Source: Thermoactinomyces intermedius
GTDB lineage: Bacteria > Bacillota > Bacilli > Thermoactinomycetales > Thermoactinomycetaceae
DNA: 63,643 bases
Strand: one strand, 5' to 3'
Assembly: GCF_016055025.1 (NCBI RefSeq)
Contig: NZ_JAECVW010000011.1
Shown piece by piece: positions 18,006 through 26,817 of this stretch. A model generated the notes under the pieces. It was given only the letters and a program-made list of their open reading frames with translations. It had not been told where the DNA came from and searched no databases. Positions within the stretch are counted from its first letter, which is position 1, and each line of letters opens with the position of its first letter. A program made the position numbers and the translations under genes.

Positions 18006-20420
18006 TTGTCCAGTGAACTCAGCTCGATTCGGTTGCCGGTGGAAGGGATGTCTTGTGCGGCCTGTGCCAACCGGATCGAAAAACGTCTTTCAAAGTTAAA
18101 CGGTGTCGATTCGGTCCATGTTCACTTGGGCATGGAAGAAGCCCATATCGTTTATGACCCGAAGCAAGTCCGGTTGCCGGAGATGGAGAAGATCATTCAA
18201 GATCTCGGCTACCGCGTTCCCAAAGAAGAAGTGGATATGGAGATTACCGGGATGACCTGTGCCGCCTGTGCCAGCCGGATTGAAAAAGTGTTGAACCGGA
18301 TCCCGGAAGTTGCCAATGCTTCCGTCAACCTGGCAACTGAATCGGCGCGGGTCGCTTATTACCCGGGGACCTTGGCCGTATCCGACGTGGTGCAACGGGT
18401 GGAACGGTTGGGATTCGGGGCAAAGCCGAAAAGTGCGGAGTCAGGGAAGCGGAAAGAGGAAGAATGGAAGAAAAAAAGAGTCCGGTTTTATGCGGCGTTG
18501 GCATTTTCCATCCCGCTTCTGTGGACCATGGCCGCCCATTTTTCTTTCTTTCATTGGATCCCGGTTCCGTCTGTTCTCATGAACCCTTGGGTCCAATGGA
18601 TTTTGGCCACACCGGTGCAATTTGTGATCGGGGCTCCGTTTTACCGCGGAGCATGGAAGGCGTTGCGCAACCGCAGCGCCAATATGGATGTGCTGGTGGC
18701 ACTCGGCACCTCGGCGGCCTATTTTTACAGTTTGTATGTGATGTTGACTCAACCGGCTTCCCGCATTCATGAGCAGGGATTGTACTTTGAAACCAGCGCC
18801 GTTTTAATCACACTCATTTTGCTTGGCAAATTGCTGGAATCCCGGGCCAAAGGAAAAGCCTCGGATGCCATATCCAAGTTGATGCGGTTGAAAGCCAAAA
18901 AAGCATTGGTCTTGAAAGACGGCAAGGAGGTAGCCGTCCCGGTGGAAGAAGTCAAGCCGGGGGATCTGATTCTTGTGAAGCCGGGCGAGCAGATCCCGGT
19001 GGACGGAGAGGTGGTCAAGGGACGTTCGTCCGTCGATGAATCCATGTTGACCGGTGAAAGCATCCCGGTGGAAAAACAGGCGGGCGACCCGGTGATCGGC
19101 GCCACCATCAACCGGCAAGGCCGGCTCCTCTTTAAGGCGACAAAAGTCGGGGAAGAGACGGCGCTGGCACAGATTATACGGGTGGTTCAGGAAGCGCAAG
19201 GCTCCAAGGCGCCGATCCAACGGATTGCAGACCGGATTTCGGGGATTTTTGTTCCCGTTGTGTTGGGGATCAGCGTGCTTACGTTTTTGCTTTGGTTTTT
19301 CGGTTTGGAGCCGGGTCAATTTCAGGGCGCCTTGGAGAAAGCGATGGCTGTGTTGGTGATTGCCTGTCCTTGTGCCTTGGGGCTGGCCACGCCCGTTTCG
19401 ATTATGGCCGGTTCCGGCCGGGCTGCGGAATGGGGCATTTTGTTTAAAGGCGGCGAACATTTGGAAAAGGCGCAGCAAATCACGATGGTTTTGTTTGATA
19501 AAACCGGAACGATCACCCACGGGAAACCTGAATTGACCGATATCATCATCTTTCATCCGGAAGAGAGAGAAAACGTTTTGCGCCGGGCCGGATCGGCGGA
19601 AAAACATTCCGAGCATCCGTTGGCGCAGGCCATTGTGAACGGGATTGTGAAAGAAGGAGTGACATTGCAAGATCCCGACTCCTTTGAAGCAATACCCGGC
19701 CACGGGGTCAAAGCCGTGCTGGACGGACGGGAAGTTTTGCTGGGAACCCGCCGGTTGATGGCACAAAACGGAATTGAAACGGATTTGATTGAGGAGGAAT
19801 TGGTCCGGCTCGAAAAACAAGGGAAAACAGCCGTGATCATCGCAATAGACCAAAAATGCGCCGGGATTTTGGCCGTTGCCGATACGGTGAAAGAAACTTC
19901 CCGCGCAGCGATCGAAAAGTTGAAACAAATGGGGCTGAAAGTGAGGATGATCACAGGCGATAATGAACGGACGGCCCGTGCCATTGCCAAACAGGTCGGC
20001 ATTGAAGATGTTTCGGCCGAAGTGTTGCCGGAAGGAAAAGCGGAAGTGGTTTATCAGTGGCAGAGACAAGGGGAAAAAGTGGCGATGGTCGGGGACGGCA
20101 TCAACGATGCGCCGGCTCTCGCGGCGGCCGATCTGGGCATTGCGATGGGAACCGGAACCGATGTCGCGATGGAAACCGCAGATGTCACCTTGATGCGCGG
20201 GAATCTCGAGCAGGTGGCCGATGCGCTGTGGATGAGCCGGAAAACCATGGCCAATATCAAACAAAATCTGTTCTGGGCTTTGGCGTACAACAGCTTGGGA
20301 ATTCCCGTCGCCGCGGCCGGATTCCTGGCTCCCTGGCTGGCAGGAGCGGCCATGGCTTTCAGTTCCGTCTCCGTGGTGCTGAATGCCCTCCGGTTGCAGC
20401 GGGTCAAAGCTTTGTCGTAA
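18006..20420 (+). CDS. copA: Copper-exporting P1B-type ATPase
   Basis: 804 residues. Two N-terminal HMA domains (GMSCAACANRIEK and GMTCAACASRIEK), then eight membrane helices; the actuator has LTGES, the transport site is CPC in VIACPCALGLATP, the phosphorylated aspartate lies in FDKTGTITHGKP, the nucleotide domain has SEHPLAQAI, and the hinge is GDGINDAPAL. The final helix keeps the MxxSS copper motif (MAFSSVSVVLNALRL). It exports Cu(I) across the membrane. Start is TTG 18006 with AGGAGG eight bases upstream. Confidence 0.96.
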   Translation: MSSELSSIRLPVEGMSCAACANRIEKRLSKLNGVDSVHVHLGMEEAHIVYDPKQVRLPEMEKIIQDLGYRVPKEEVDMEITGMTCAACASRIEKVLNRIPEVANASVNLATESARVAYYPGTLAVSDVVQRVERLGFGAKPKSAESGKRKEEEWKKKRVRFYAALAFSIPLLWTMAAHFSFFHWIPVPSVLMNPWVQWILATPVQFVIGAPFYRGAWKALRNRSANMDVLVALGTSAAYFYSLYVMLTQPASRIHEQGLYFETSAVLITLILLGKLLESRAKGKASDAISKLMRLKAKKALVLKDGKEVAVPVEEVKPGDLILVKPGEQIPVDGEVVKGRSSVDESMLTGESIPVEKQAGDPVIGATINRQGRLLFKATKVGEETALAQIIRVVQEAQGSKAPIQRIADRISGIFVPVVLGISVLTFLLWFFGLEPGQFQGALEKAMAVLVIACPCALGLATPVSIMAGSGRAAEWGILFKGGEHLEKAQQITMVLFDKTGTITHGKPELTDIIIFHPEERENVLRRAGSAEKHSEHPLAQAIVNGIVKEGVTLQDPDSFEAIPGHGVKAVLDGREVLLGTRRLMAQNGIETDLIEEELVRLEKQGKTAVIIAIDQKCAGILAVADTVKETSRAAIEKLKQMGLKVRMITGDNERTARAIAKQVGIEDVSAEVLPEGKAEVVYQWQRQGEKVAMVGDGINDAPALAAADLGIAMGTGTDVAMETADVTLMRGNLEQVADALWMSRKTMANIKQNLFWALAYNSLGIPVAAAGFLAPWLAGAAMAFSSVSVVLNALRLQRVKALS

Positions 20421-20426
20421 GTTGTT

Positions 20427-20455
20427 CAGTCCATCGGAAAGATGGGCTGTTTTTT
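20427..20455 (+). terminator. Terminator of copZA
   Basis: CAGTCCATC pairs with GATGGGCTG around a GGAAA loop, followed by six T. Confidence 0.88.
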
Positions 20456-20549
20456 ATGAATTAATTTGGTGAATTTTCATTTTTTATATTATGATTGAAA
20501 TAGATTCTATTAACAAAAAATAATAACGCAGCCGTTTGGAGGGGTTCAA

Positions 20550-21344
20550 ATGGAAGAAAAAACCGTTGTCCTGACCATACAAGACGGCGTCGGCCTGATC
20601 CGGCTGAACCGTCCCCAAGTGTATAATGCCATCAACCGCCAATTGGCCGAAGAATTGACAGCAACTTTGCGAAAGGTAAACGAAGATCCGAAAGTCCGGG
20701 CCGTGGTTTTGACCGGGGAAGGAAAAGCGTTTTGCTCGGGACAAGATTTGAATGACCGGTCGGCCATTGTCACCAAGGGGGATGAAATTTCATTGGGCGA
20801 GAGTGTGCGCTCCCGTTATAACCCTTTGATTCAAGCTATCATGGATCTGAAAAAACCCATTATTGCCGCGGTAAATGGCGTGGCGGCCGGGGCCGGTTGC
20901 AGTTTGGCGCTGGCTTGCGACCTGCGTGTGATCACCCCTCGCACCCGTTTTGTCGAAGCTTTTGTCAGGATCGGATTGGCTCCCGACAGCGGTTCCAGCT
21001 ACTTTTTGCCCCGGTTGGTCGGGCTGGGAAGGGCATTGGAGATCGCGATGACCGGACGGGATGTGGAAGCGGAAGAAGCCGTCCGGATCGGGCTGGCCAA
21101 CCAATTGGCGGAGGAAGACAAACTGCTGGATGAGGCGATGGCACTGGCCAAGCAGTTGGCACAAGGGCCCACGGTGGCCATCGGATTAACGAAAAAAGCG
21201 ATTTACCGCGGGATGGAAACGACGATTGAAGAAGCGCTGGAGTATGAAGCCGTGGTTCAGGAACAAGCGGGGAAAACCAAAGACTTCCTGGAAGGCATTC
21301 AAGCTTTTGGCGAAAAAAGAAAGCCGAATTACCGCGGAGAATAG
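20550..21344 (+). CDS. PaaG-like enoyl-CoA hydratase/isomerase
   Basis: 264 residues of the crotonase superfamily. The oxyanion-hole regions are AFCSGQDLNDR and AAVNGVAAGAGCSLALACDL; GLAPDSGSSYFLPRLVG carries the aspartate characteristic of the phenylacetate-pathway isomerase PaaG rather than a plain hydratase. SD TTGGAGGGG. No other paa gene is adjacent, so the pathway assignment is an inference; a fatty-acid or ring-CoA isomerase remains possible. Confidence 0.82.
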   Translation: MEEKTVVLTIQDGVGLIRLNRPQVYNAINRQLAEELTATLRKVNEDPKVRAVVLTGEGKAFCSGQDLNDRSAIVTKGDEISLGESVRSRYNPLIQAIMDLKKPIIAAVNGVAAGAGCSLALACDLRVITPRTRFVEAFVRIGLAPDSGSSYFLPRLVGLGRALEIAMTGRDVEAEEAVRIGLANQLAEEDKLLDEAMALAKQLAQGPTVAIGLTKKAIYRGMETTIEEALEYEAVVQEQAGKTKDFLEGIQAFGEKRKPNYRGE

Positions 21345-21357
21345 CATCCTTTTCAAA

Positions 21358-21390
21358 CAAAAGCCGGTTTTGTTGATAAATCGGCTTTTG
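21358..21390. terminator. Terminator between converging genes
   Basis: CAAAAGCCG (21358-21366) and CGGCTTTTG (21382-21390), between the paaG-like gene and the leftward kinase gene. Confidence 0.7.
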
Positions 21391-21405
21391 GTGTTTTCCG
21401 GCATT

Positions 21406-22281
21406 TTAAAGAACGGTTAAAGACTTTGGCACCACTTTGACCGTGATGGGGGTTTCATCCAGGATTTCGCCATCCACATGGGCCAGACAAGAACCTTGCG
21501 GCGTGATGGTGAATTCTTTGCCGCGGTGGAAAATCACGGATTTGTGCCGGGTGTGCTTGCCGGAATAAGCCGTCGGGAACAGGCGGAGAAACTCAAAGGA
21601 GCTGAGGTTTTGAATGCAACAGAGATCCAGCAGGCCGTCGTTTTTTTCCGCCTGGGGGCATATTTTGATTCCGCCGGCAAAGTTCGGAATGTTGGACACC
21701 GCAATCAGCCAGACATGTTCGTAATCATAGCGAACGCCATCCACGGTCAGGGTGACGGGCTGCGGAGTGTACGAACGGAAGACTTTCAAGGCTTCCAAGC
21801 CGTAAGTCAAGCGCCCGAACCACTGCTTTTCCCATCTTTTCATTCGGACCGCATTGGCCACTTTGGCATCAAATCCCGCACCGCCGAAGCTGATCAGGCA
21901 ACGGTTGTTCATTTTGGCGGTGTCCACCTGGTAGGTTTGGTGCCGCAAAATTCGTTTTAATGCAAATTCCGGATCCAGGGGAATCTGATGCCCCAAGGCA
22001 AAATCATTTCCGGTTCCGGCCGGGATATACCCCATGGGAATATCGGTGCCGATGAGCCCGCTTCCCACTTCGTTCACGGTGCCGTCCCCGCCGACGGCGA
22101 CCACGGCTTTGACCGGGTGATGTTGTTTGATGTCATTGACAATCCGGGTGGCATCTCCCGCTTCTTGCGTGAAGAATGCCTCATATTCCACGCCCAGTTC
22201 TTTTAATCTGCGATGGATATAAGACCAGACCGTTTTTCCCCGCCCATTGCCGGATAATTGATTGACCACGAAAAAATACAT
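21406..22281 (-). CDS. Diacylglycerol/lipid kinase (YegS/BmrU family)
   Basis: 291 residues. The catalytic domain shows the ATP-site motif AVGGDGTVNEV and IPAGTGNDFA, both diagnostic for diacylglycerol-kinase-like enzymes that phosphorylate membrane lipids at the inner face. SD AAGGGGGAG precedes ATG. It is third in a leftward operon: the SDR stop is 14 bases upstream. Whether it is the essential DgkB or a BmrU-type paralogue cannot be told. Confidence 0.88.
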   Translation of the reverse strand: MYFFVVNQLSGNGRGKTVWSYIHRRLKELGVEYEAFFTQEAGDATRIVNDIKQHHPVKAVVAVGGDGTVNEVGSGLIGTDIPMGYIPAGTGNDFALGHQIPLDPEFALKRILRHQTYQVDTAKMNNRCLISFGGAGFDAKVANAVRMKRWEKQWFGRLTYGLEALKVFRSYTPQPVTLTVDGVRYDYEHVWLIAVSNIPNFAGGIKICPQAEKNDGLLDLCCIQNLSSFEFLRLFPTAYSGKHTRHKSVIFHRGKEFTITPQGSCLAHVDGEILDETPITVKVVPKSLTVL

Positions 22282-22295
22282 GGTGACACTCCCCC

Positions 22296-23102
22296 TTAAA
22301 TTTCAGATACGGAATGAGATGGACTTTTGTGCGGGTTTGGGTCCAGTTGCCGGTAAATTCGCCGGGTGGCCCAAAAATAAAGGGAGGGAAACCATTTACG
22401 CAATTGAAGCGCCCATTTCAACTTTTTGGGAATCACCACAGTTTTGGGATGCTTGATCATTTTCAAGGCATAACGGGCGACTTCCTCGGCCTTTAACATT
22501 TGGCCGGCGATCAGGGGAGGGAAATGGCGGCGGGGATTTTCTCCCCTGAAAAAAGGCGTCATGACGGGTCCCGGGCAAAGAACTCCCACCCGGATCACCG
22601 GTGCGTACTCCAAATTCAGAGCTTCCGAAAAGCCGATCAAGGCAAATTTGCTTGCACAATATCCGGCGAGGTTTGGGATGCCGGTCAATCCGGCCAGGGA
22701 AGCGATGTTGATGATCCGTCCGTGCCCGGCACGCAGCATGTGCGGCAGGACGTGGCGGACCATACGGACGGCGCCCAAATAATTGGTCTCCATCATCCCC
22801 CGGTAGTCCTCCGGCGAAACATCCAAAAACCCGCCAAAACACCCATAGCCGGCATTATTGATCAACACGTCAACCCGGCCGTAAGTTTGGATGATTTCCT
22901 CCACGACCGGTTTGACTTCCGCTTCGTTGGTGATGTCACAGGGATAATAAGATCCCCGGTTGAGTTCGCGATGGATTTCTTTTAAACGGGAGGCTCTCCT
23001 TCCGAGCAGAACCGGGACATATCCCTGATCCGGCAACTTTCGGGCAATGGCTTCTCCGATCCCGCTGGTTGCGCCGGTTACCAGAACAACAGGGTTGCTC
23101 AT
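22296..23102 (-). CDS. Short-chain dehydrogenase (YqjQ-like)
   Basis: 268 residues of classical SDR type: TGATSGIGEAIA cofactor motif, NNAGYG, and the catalytic tyrosine and lysine in YCASKFAL; a hydrophobic C-terminus (WFPSLYFWATRRIYRQL) suggests membrane contact. The NADP preference is suggested by GRRASRLKE after the second strand. Middle gene of the leftward operon, 14 bases after the aldolase-like gene, with AGGAGG before ATG. The substrate is unknown. Confidence 0.85.
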   Translation of the reverse strand: MSNPVVLVTGATSGIGEAIARKLPDQGYVPVLLGRRASRLKEIHRELNRGSYYPCDITNEAEVKPVVEEIIQTYGRVDVLINNAGYGCFGGFLDVSPEDYRGMMETNYLGAVRMVRHVLPHMLRAGHGRIINIASLAGLTGIPNLAGYCASKFALIGFSEALNLEYAPVIRVGVLCPGPVMTPFFRGENPRRHFPPLIAGQMLKAEEVARYALKMIKHPKTVVIPKKLKWALQLRKWFPSLYFWATRRIYRQLDPNPHKSPSHSVSEI

Positions 23103-23116
23103 TCCATTTCCTCCTT

Positions 23117-24205
23117 TTAACTCATCGGAACCTGCGGAATGATTTTGCCTTCAATCCGTTCAAAAATATCGTCAAGGTCTCTTCCGGTAATGGTCAGGCC
23201 GTGGTTTTTCAACCCGATCACGGCCCGGGATGGATCTTCGGCTTCGCGGATCAGGCCGGCAACCGCTTCGGCCAGTTGTACGGTTCCGCATGGATAATTG
23301 ATTTCCGTGGAAGGGACTCCTTCCATCCAAGCGTGGATATGCACAATGGCTCCGACTTCAGGGTGCTCGTTGTAAATCATCCAATGCTCGATGGCATCCA
23401 CCGAAACGCGGTTGGGCTTGATATTGGAAGGAACGCTCAATTCCATGGCCGACTGGTCTTCATCATACCCTTTCACCAGCAAAATATCCTTTCCGATCCG
23501 TCTCAGGTTTCCTTTGTTGACACCGCTGGCGCTCATCCAGAATTCATTTTTATCCCGACGGGCACTCAGGTTGCCGTAACTGAGCCCGCCGATGCCGTAT
23601 AAACGCTTGATATGGCGGAATTCTCTGGGAGGCAACAATTCCTGGATCGGAAACGGCGCGGGAAGCAGGTTCATTTCATCCAGTTTTTTGCCCGCCCGGG
23701 AGATGCTTTCGCTGGTTTCATCCCCCTCCCACAGGTCTTCGGGGAGATCGGGGTGAAAAATATTGTTGATGACCAGACGGGAAGTGGCCAAGGGACGCAA
23801 GCGCTCGAAAACTTCTTGGAAATAGCGGTCATCGTCTTCCGGACGGGAGACGGCGTAACATCCCTGTTCCAGCGTGATGAAATGCGTGGACGAAACGGGA
23901 CGGGAACGATCAATGAAAATCATCAGGTTTCCCAGGGAACGGATCAAGATCGGATAACCGGTTTTCAGGGTATCGGATACGGGCTCATCAACCTCGGTGA
24001 TGGACACGACAAACGTTCCGTTTCCTTTGCGGCGAAAAGGTTTCGGACGGTTTGGATCCACGAAATTCAGCACCAATTGAAGTTGCGGAAACTCGGTGGA
24101 TACCCGTTTAAAACCGTGTTCTTCCATCTCTTGTTGGATGCCTTCGGCAAAGCGTTTTAAATCCGGTGTTCTTTCATAATCTCCAAACAATGCGAAGTGA
24201 ATCAT
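23117..24205 (-). CDS. Class II aldolase/adducin-domain protein
   Basis: 362 residues. The C-terminal half (about residues 190-350) is a class II aldolase/adducin domain with GNLSARRD, the zinc-ligand pair VHIHAW and LKNHGLTITG, as in fuculose-phosphate aldolase. The N-terminal 180 residues (FALFGDYERTPDLKRFAEGI onward) are not familiar and may be a separate domain. First gene of the leftward operon; SD AAGGAGGGG precedes ATG 24205. The reaction is unknown. Confidence 0.75.
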   Translation of the reverse strand: MIHFALFGDYERTPDLKRFAEGIQQEMEEHGFKRVSTEFPQLQLVLNFVDPNRPKPFRRKGNGTFVVSITEVDEPVSDTLKTGYPILIRSLGNLMIFIDRSRPVSSTHFITLEQGCYAVSRPEDDDRYFQEVFERLRPLATSRLVINNIFHPDLPEDLWEGDETSESISRAGKKLDEMNLLPAPFPIQELLPPREFRHIKRLYGIGGLSYGNLSARRDKNEFWMSASGVNKGNLRRIGKDILLVKGYDEDQSAMELSVPSNIKPNRVSVDAIEHWMIYNEHPEVGAIVHIHAWMEGVPSTEINYPCGTVQLAEAVAGLIREAEDPSRAVIGLKNHGLTITGRDLDDIFERIEGKIIPQVPMS

Positions 24206-24370
24206 TGTGCTAAACCCCTCCTTTAATACAAGACCTAGTTTCCCGAAGGATTTGGAAAAATATACATCTTGGCGCCGGGACTTTCAGAAGGAGATTCAGA
24301 AAATTGAACCGCGGGACCGGAAAAAATGGTATGTTAAATTTCGAGGATTCCTTACTGGGGAGGATTGTTT

Positions 24371-24997
24371 ATGTATACCATCCGAAATATTTATTGCATC
24401 GGCAGAAACTACCGGTTGCACGCGAAAGAGTTGGGCAATGAAGTGCCGGAGGCCCCGTTGGTTTTTTTAAAGCCGACCCATTCACTGGCCAAAGCGGACG
24501 GAAGGGTTCTTTCGCTTCCGGGAACCAAAGGGGAAGTGCATTATGAAGCGGAGTGGGTTTTAAGGATTTCCCGCCCGGTTGCGTCAGGGACACCCGTGGA
24601 TGAAGTGGTGAGTCACATGGGGCTCGGCATCGATTTTACCTTGCGGGATGTACAGAGTGGGTTAAAGAAAAAAGGACATCCCTGGCTTCCGGCGAAAGGG
24701 TTTCCTAATGCAGCGGTGTTAACGGATTTGAAACCGTTCCCGGGGCTTGCAGCATGCGCATCGAAATCGTTTTCGTTGTTTAAAAATCAAGAAAGAGTGC
24801 AAAGGGGAAGCATCGATGACATGGTATTTTCCCCGCAACAACTGGTGGATTTCTGCGCGGAACACTTTGGGCTGGGCGAAGGAGACATTATTTTTACCGG
24901 TACGCCGGCCGGTGTGGGAAAAGTGGAGGACAACGATCATTTCAGGCTGTATTGGGAAAACGAACCATGGGGAGAATGCCGAATCCGGTTGAAATAA
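24371..24997 (+). CDS. Fumarylacetoacetate hydrolase-domain enzyme
   Basis: 208 residues, a single FAH domain as in acylpyruvases and oxaloacetate tautomerases. Metal ligands are the two glutamates in VHYEAEW and an aspartate near GIDFTLRDVQ; GDIIFTGTPAGVG is the family signature. ATG 24371 follows GGGGAGG; a TTG at 24365 is too close to it. It faces away from the leftward operon and ends in a strong terminator. The substrate is not evident. Confidence 0.86.
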   Translation: MYTIRNIYCIGRNYRLHAKELGNEVPEAPLVFLKPTHSLAKADGRVLSLPGTKGEVHYEAEWVLRISRPVASGTPVDEVVSHMGLGIDFTLRDVQSGLKKKGHPWLPAKGFPNAAVLTDLKPFPGLAACASKSFSLFKNQERVQRGSIDDMVFSPQQLVDFCAEHFGLGEGDIIFTGTPAGVGKVEDNDHFRLYWENEPWGECRIRLK

Positions 24998-25003
24998 AAA
25001 GGA

Positions 25004-25029
25004 AACCGCCTTGGAGCAAGGCGGTTTTT
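25004..25029 (+). terminator. Terminator after the FAH gene
   Basis: AACCGCCTT (25004-25012) pairs with AAGGCGGTT (25018-25026), followed by TTT. Confidence 0.85.
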
Positions 25030-25044
25030 CAGTGTGAAAACAAG

Positions 25045-25929
25045 TCAGTTTCCGTTTTTTTGTAACCACTTTTGTTCAGCCCGTGCAAAGTTGGCGGGGC
25101 CGTCATGCTCCAAGGCATCATAAACGAATTCATATGCATGGGAATCAAAGGCGATACCGAGGTGAGCCGCCAGATCAGCCGGCACTTGATCCTGAATCGT
25201 AATATTGGACACTTGGTCTTCGGGTCCATCCAAAAAGGCGGAGGTGTAGGGAACGACAATTTCATCGTATTTGGTGCTGATCACGGTGTATGAAACATCT
25301 CCCGGGGTTTCATCGCCGGCGTTTAAATCATTCAGGAAGTCAGAGCCGGTTTTTTGCTGATCGCATGCCGTGCATCCCAAAAGACCCGGAAGAATCATAA
25401 TGGGTTCAATGCCGAGAACCCCGATGGTTCCGTGGTTGGATGGAGCCAGTCCGATCAGGTCTTCCACTTTTTCCGCCCCGCCCAGGTATTTGATATAGTA
25501 GCGCGGCATCATGCCTCCCTGGCTGTGCCCGACAATGGAAACTTTCTCCGCGCCGGTTTGCTCCAACACCTGATCGACAAACGCTTTCAATTCTTCGGCC
25601 GATTTTTCAATCGGTCCGGTACTGAAGCCGAGATGGGTGATGCCGTAGTTTAAAGCATATACGCAATAACCTTTCTTCGCCAAAAGGGGTGACAGTTTGC
25701 TCCAGTTAAATGCCATGCTTTCAAAAGTGCCCGGCACCAGGATGACCGGATAAGGATGTTCCTCGCTCGGCTTGCAATCGGGAAGATTGGCGCCGGGAGG
25801 TGACAAAGCGGCTTCTTTCAGGATGTCTTCATCCGTTTGGGCATGGGCGGATGAGACCCCGAAGAGACAAGGAGCCAGTGTCAACACCGAAATCATGAAT
25901 ATTCTGAAAATAAATCGGAAGGCAGACAT
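25045..25929 (-). CDS. Secreted lipase/esterase (alpha/beta hydrolase)
   Basis: 294 residues with a Sec signal peptide (MSAFRFIFRIFMISVLTLAP, likely cut after SSAHA). The nucleophile is the serine of VGHSQGG; VILVPGTFES forms the oxyanion-hole region, and the final histidine is probably in GIAFDSHAYEF. The layout matches class-2 lipases best known from actinomycetes and found in Thermoactinomyces relatives. Two cysteine pairs could form disulphides. Monocistronic, SD GGGGGAG. Acts outside the cell on fatty-acid esters. Confidence 0.85.
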   Translation of the reverse strand: MSAFRFIFRIFMISVLTLAPCLFGVSSAHAQTDEDILKEAALSPPGANLPDCKPSEEHPYPVILVPGTFESMAFNWSKLSPLLAKKGYCVYALNYGITHLGFSTGPIEKSAEELKAFVDQVLEQTGAEKVSIVGHSQGGMMPRYYIKYLGGAEKVEDLIGLAPSNHGTIGVLGIEPIMILPGLLGCTACDQQKTGSDFLNDLNAGDETPGDVSYTVISTKYDEIVVPYTSAFLDGPEDQVSNITIQDQVPADLAAHLGIAFDSHAYEFVYDALEHDGPANFARAEQKWLQKNGN

Positions 25930-26074
25930 CGTCTCTCCCCCTTCTTTGGATTTTTAATACTTATCTATATTAAATTTTATCTTACTGAAACAAATCAGGG
26001 AAGGGGAGAGGAATAAAAAATCAGATCATTCAATCATTTTTTGCGGCATGGTTCCTTGGAAGATTGGAACCATT

Positions 26075-26614
26075 TCATTTTCGGGGCGATTCACCGGGAA
26101 CGGGGACAAAGTCGAAGATTTCTCCGCTTTTAAAGGTGTTTGCCAACTGGCGGAGCCAGGCATAATACCGTTTGGCATTGGCCAGTTTTTCAAGGTCTTG
26201 TTCCACTTGTTTTTTCTCTTCATTTTTGACCCCGGAATCATGAAGCAGTTTTGTCAGCTTTTCTTCACTGGCACGAAGCGCTTTCTCATTCAGCTCAATT
26301 TCTGTTTCCCACAGGTGGACGAAAAACTCGATAAAAGACCGGAACTGGTCTTGTTCGGCCTGGTACAAATCTTTCCGGACGCCTTTGATCCATTTTTTTT
26401 GCACCAGTTTTAAACGGGATAATTCCCGTACCCCCGTACTCATGCTTGTTTTGCTCATGCCGGTGCGCTGGCGCATTTCATCCAGTGTCATCGGTTCCTG
26501 ATGGAAAAACATGATGCCGAACAGCCGGCCCATGGAGGGACTGAGTCCGTACATCCGCATCGTTTCAGCCAATGATTCGATGTAATCGCGTCTTGCTTCT
26601 TCCAATTGATCCAT
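26075..26614 (-). CDS. gbsR: GbsR-type choline-responsive repressor
   Basis: 179 residues with a MarR-like winged helix (PMTLDEMRQRTGMSKTSMST) followed by a long coiled dimerisation region. GbsR represses choline conversion to glycine betaine and is released by choline. ATG 26614 is chosen for the TGGAGG nine bases upstream; the length is close to the Bacillus protein. It is divergent from gbsA, and a dyad at 26764-26787 lies in the shared gap. Confidence 0.9.
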   Translation of the reverse strand: MDQLEEARRDYIESLAETMRMYGLSPSMGRLFGIMFFHQEPMTLDEMRQRTGMSKTSMSTGVRELSRLKLVQKKWIKGVRKDLYQAEQDQFRSFIEFFVHLWETEIELNEKALRASEEKLTKLLHDSGVKNEEKKQVEQDLEKLANAKRYYAWLRQLANTFKSGEIFDFVPVPGESPRK

Positions 26615-26763
26615 CGCACATTCCTCCAATCGCTTGCGTGTCCTTTTGTTTAATCCAATCATCCGAAGCAGGTGCCCACATCTTAAACATAAGGGAGGAT
26701 TTTGTCAAACCGAAGGGGAGGTTGCGGAAGAAAAAAATTCATGTTAACGTAATTTATATACAG

Positions 26764-26787
26764 TTTGTACAGAAAAAACTGCACAAA
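26764..26787. promoter_or_regulatory. Dyad before gbsA, probable GbsR operator
   Basis: TTTGTACAG and CTGCACAAA are inverted with one mismatch and separated by six A, 31 bases before gbsA. Position and symmetry fit a repressor site; binding is inferred. Confidence 0.5.
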
Positions 26788-26817
26788 AGGAAATTGATGG
26801 TTAAAGGGGGAGGGGAA

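Noticed and set aside
18804..20264. Long open frame of 486 codons antisense to copA
   Set aside because: It mirrors the codon pattern of copA, has His- and Arg-rich sequence without a known domain, and no SD; copA shows every P1B motif.
24207..24370. Plus-strand frame upstream of the FAH gene (FPKDLEKYTSWRRDF)
   Set aside because: It looks partly protein-like but runs out of frame into the FAH gene and overlaps the aldolase-like gene's promoter region; not enough support.
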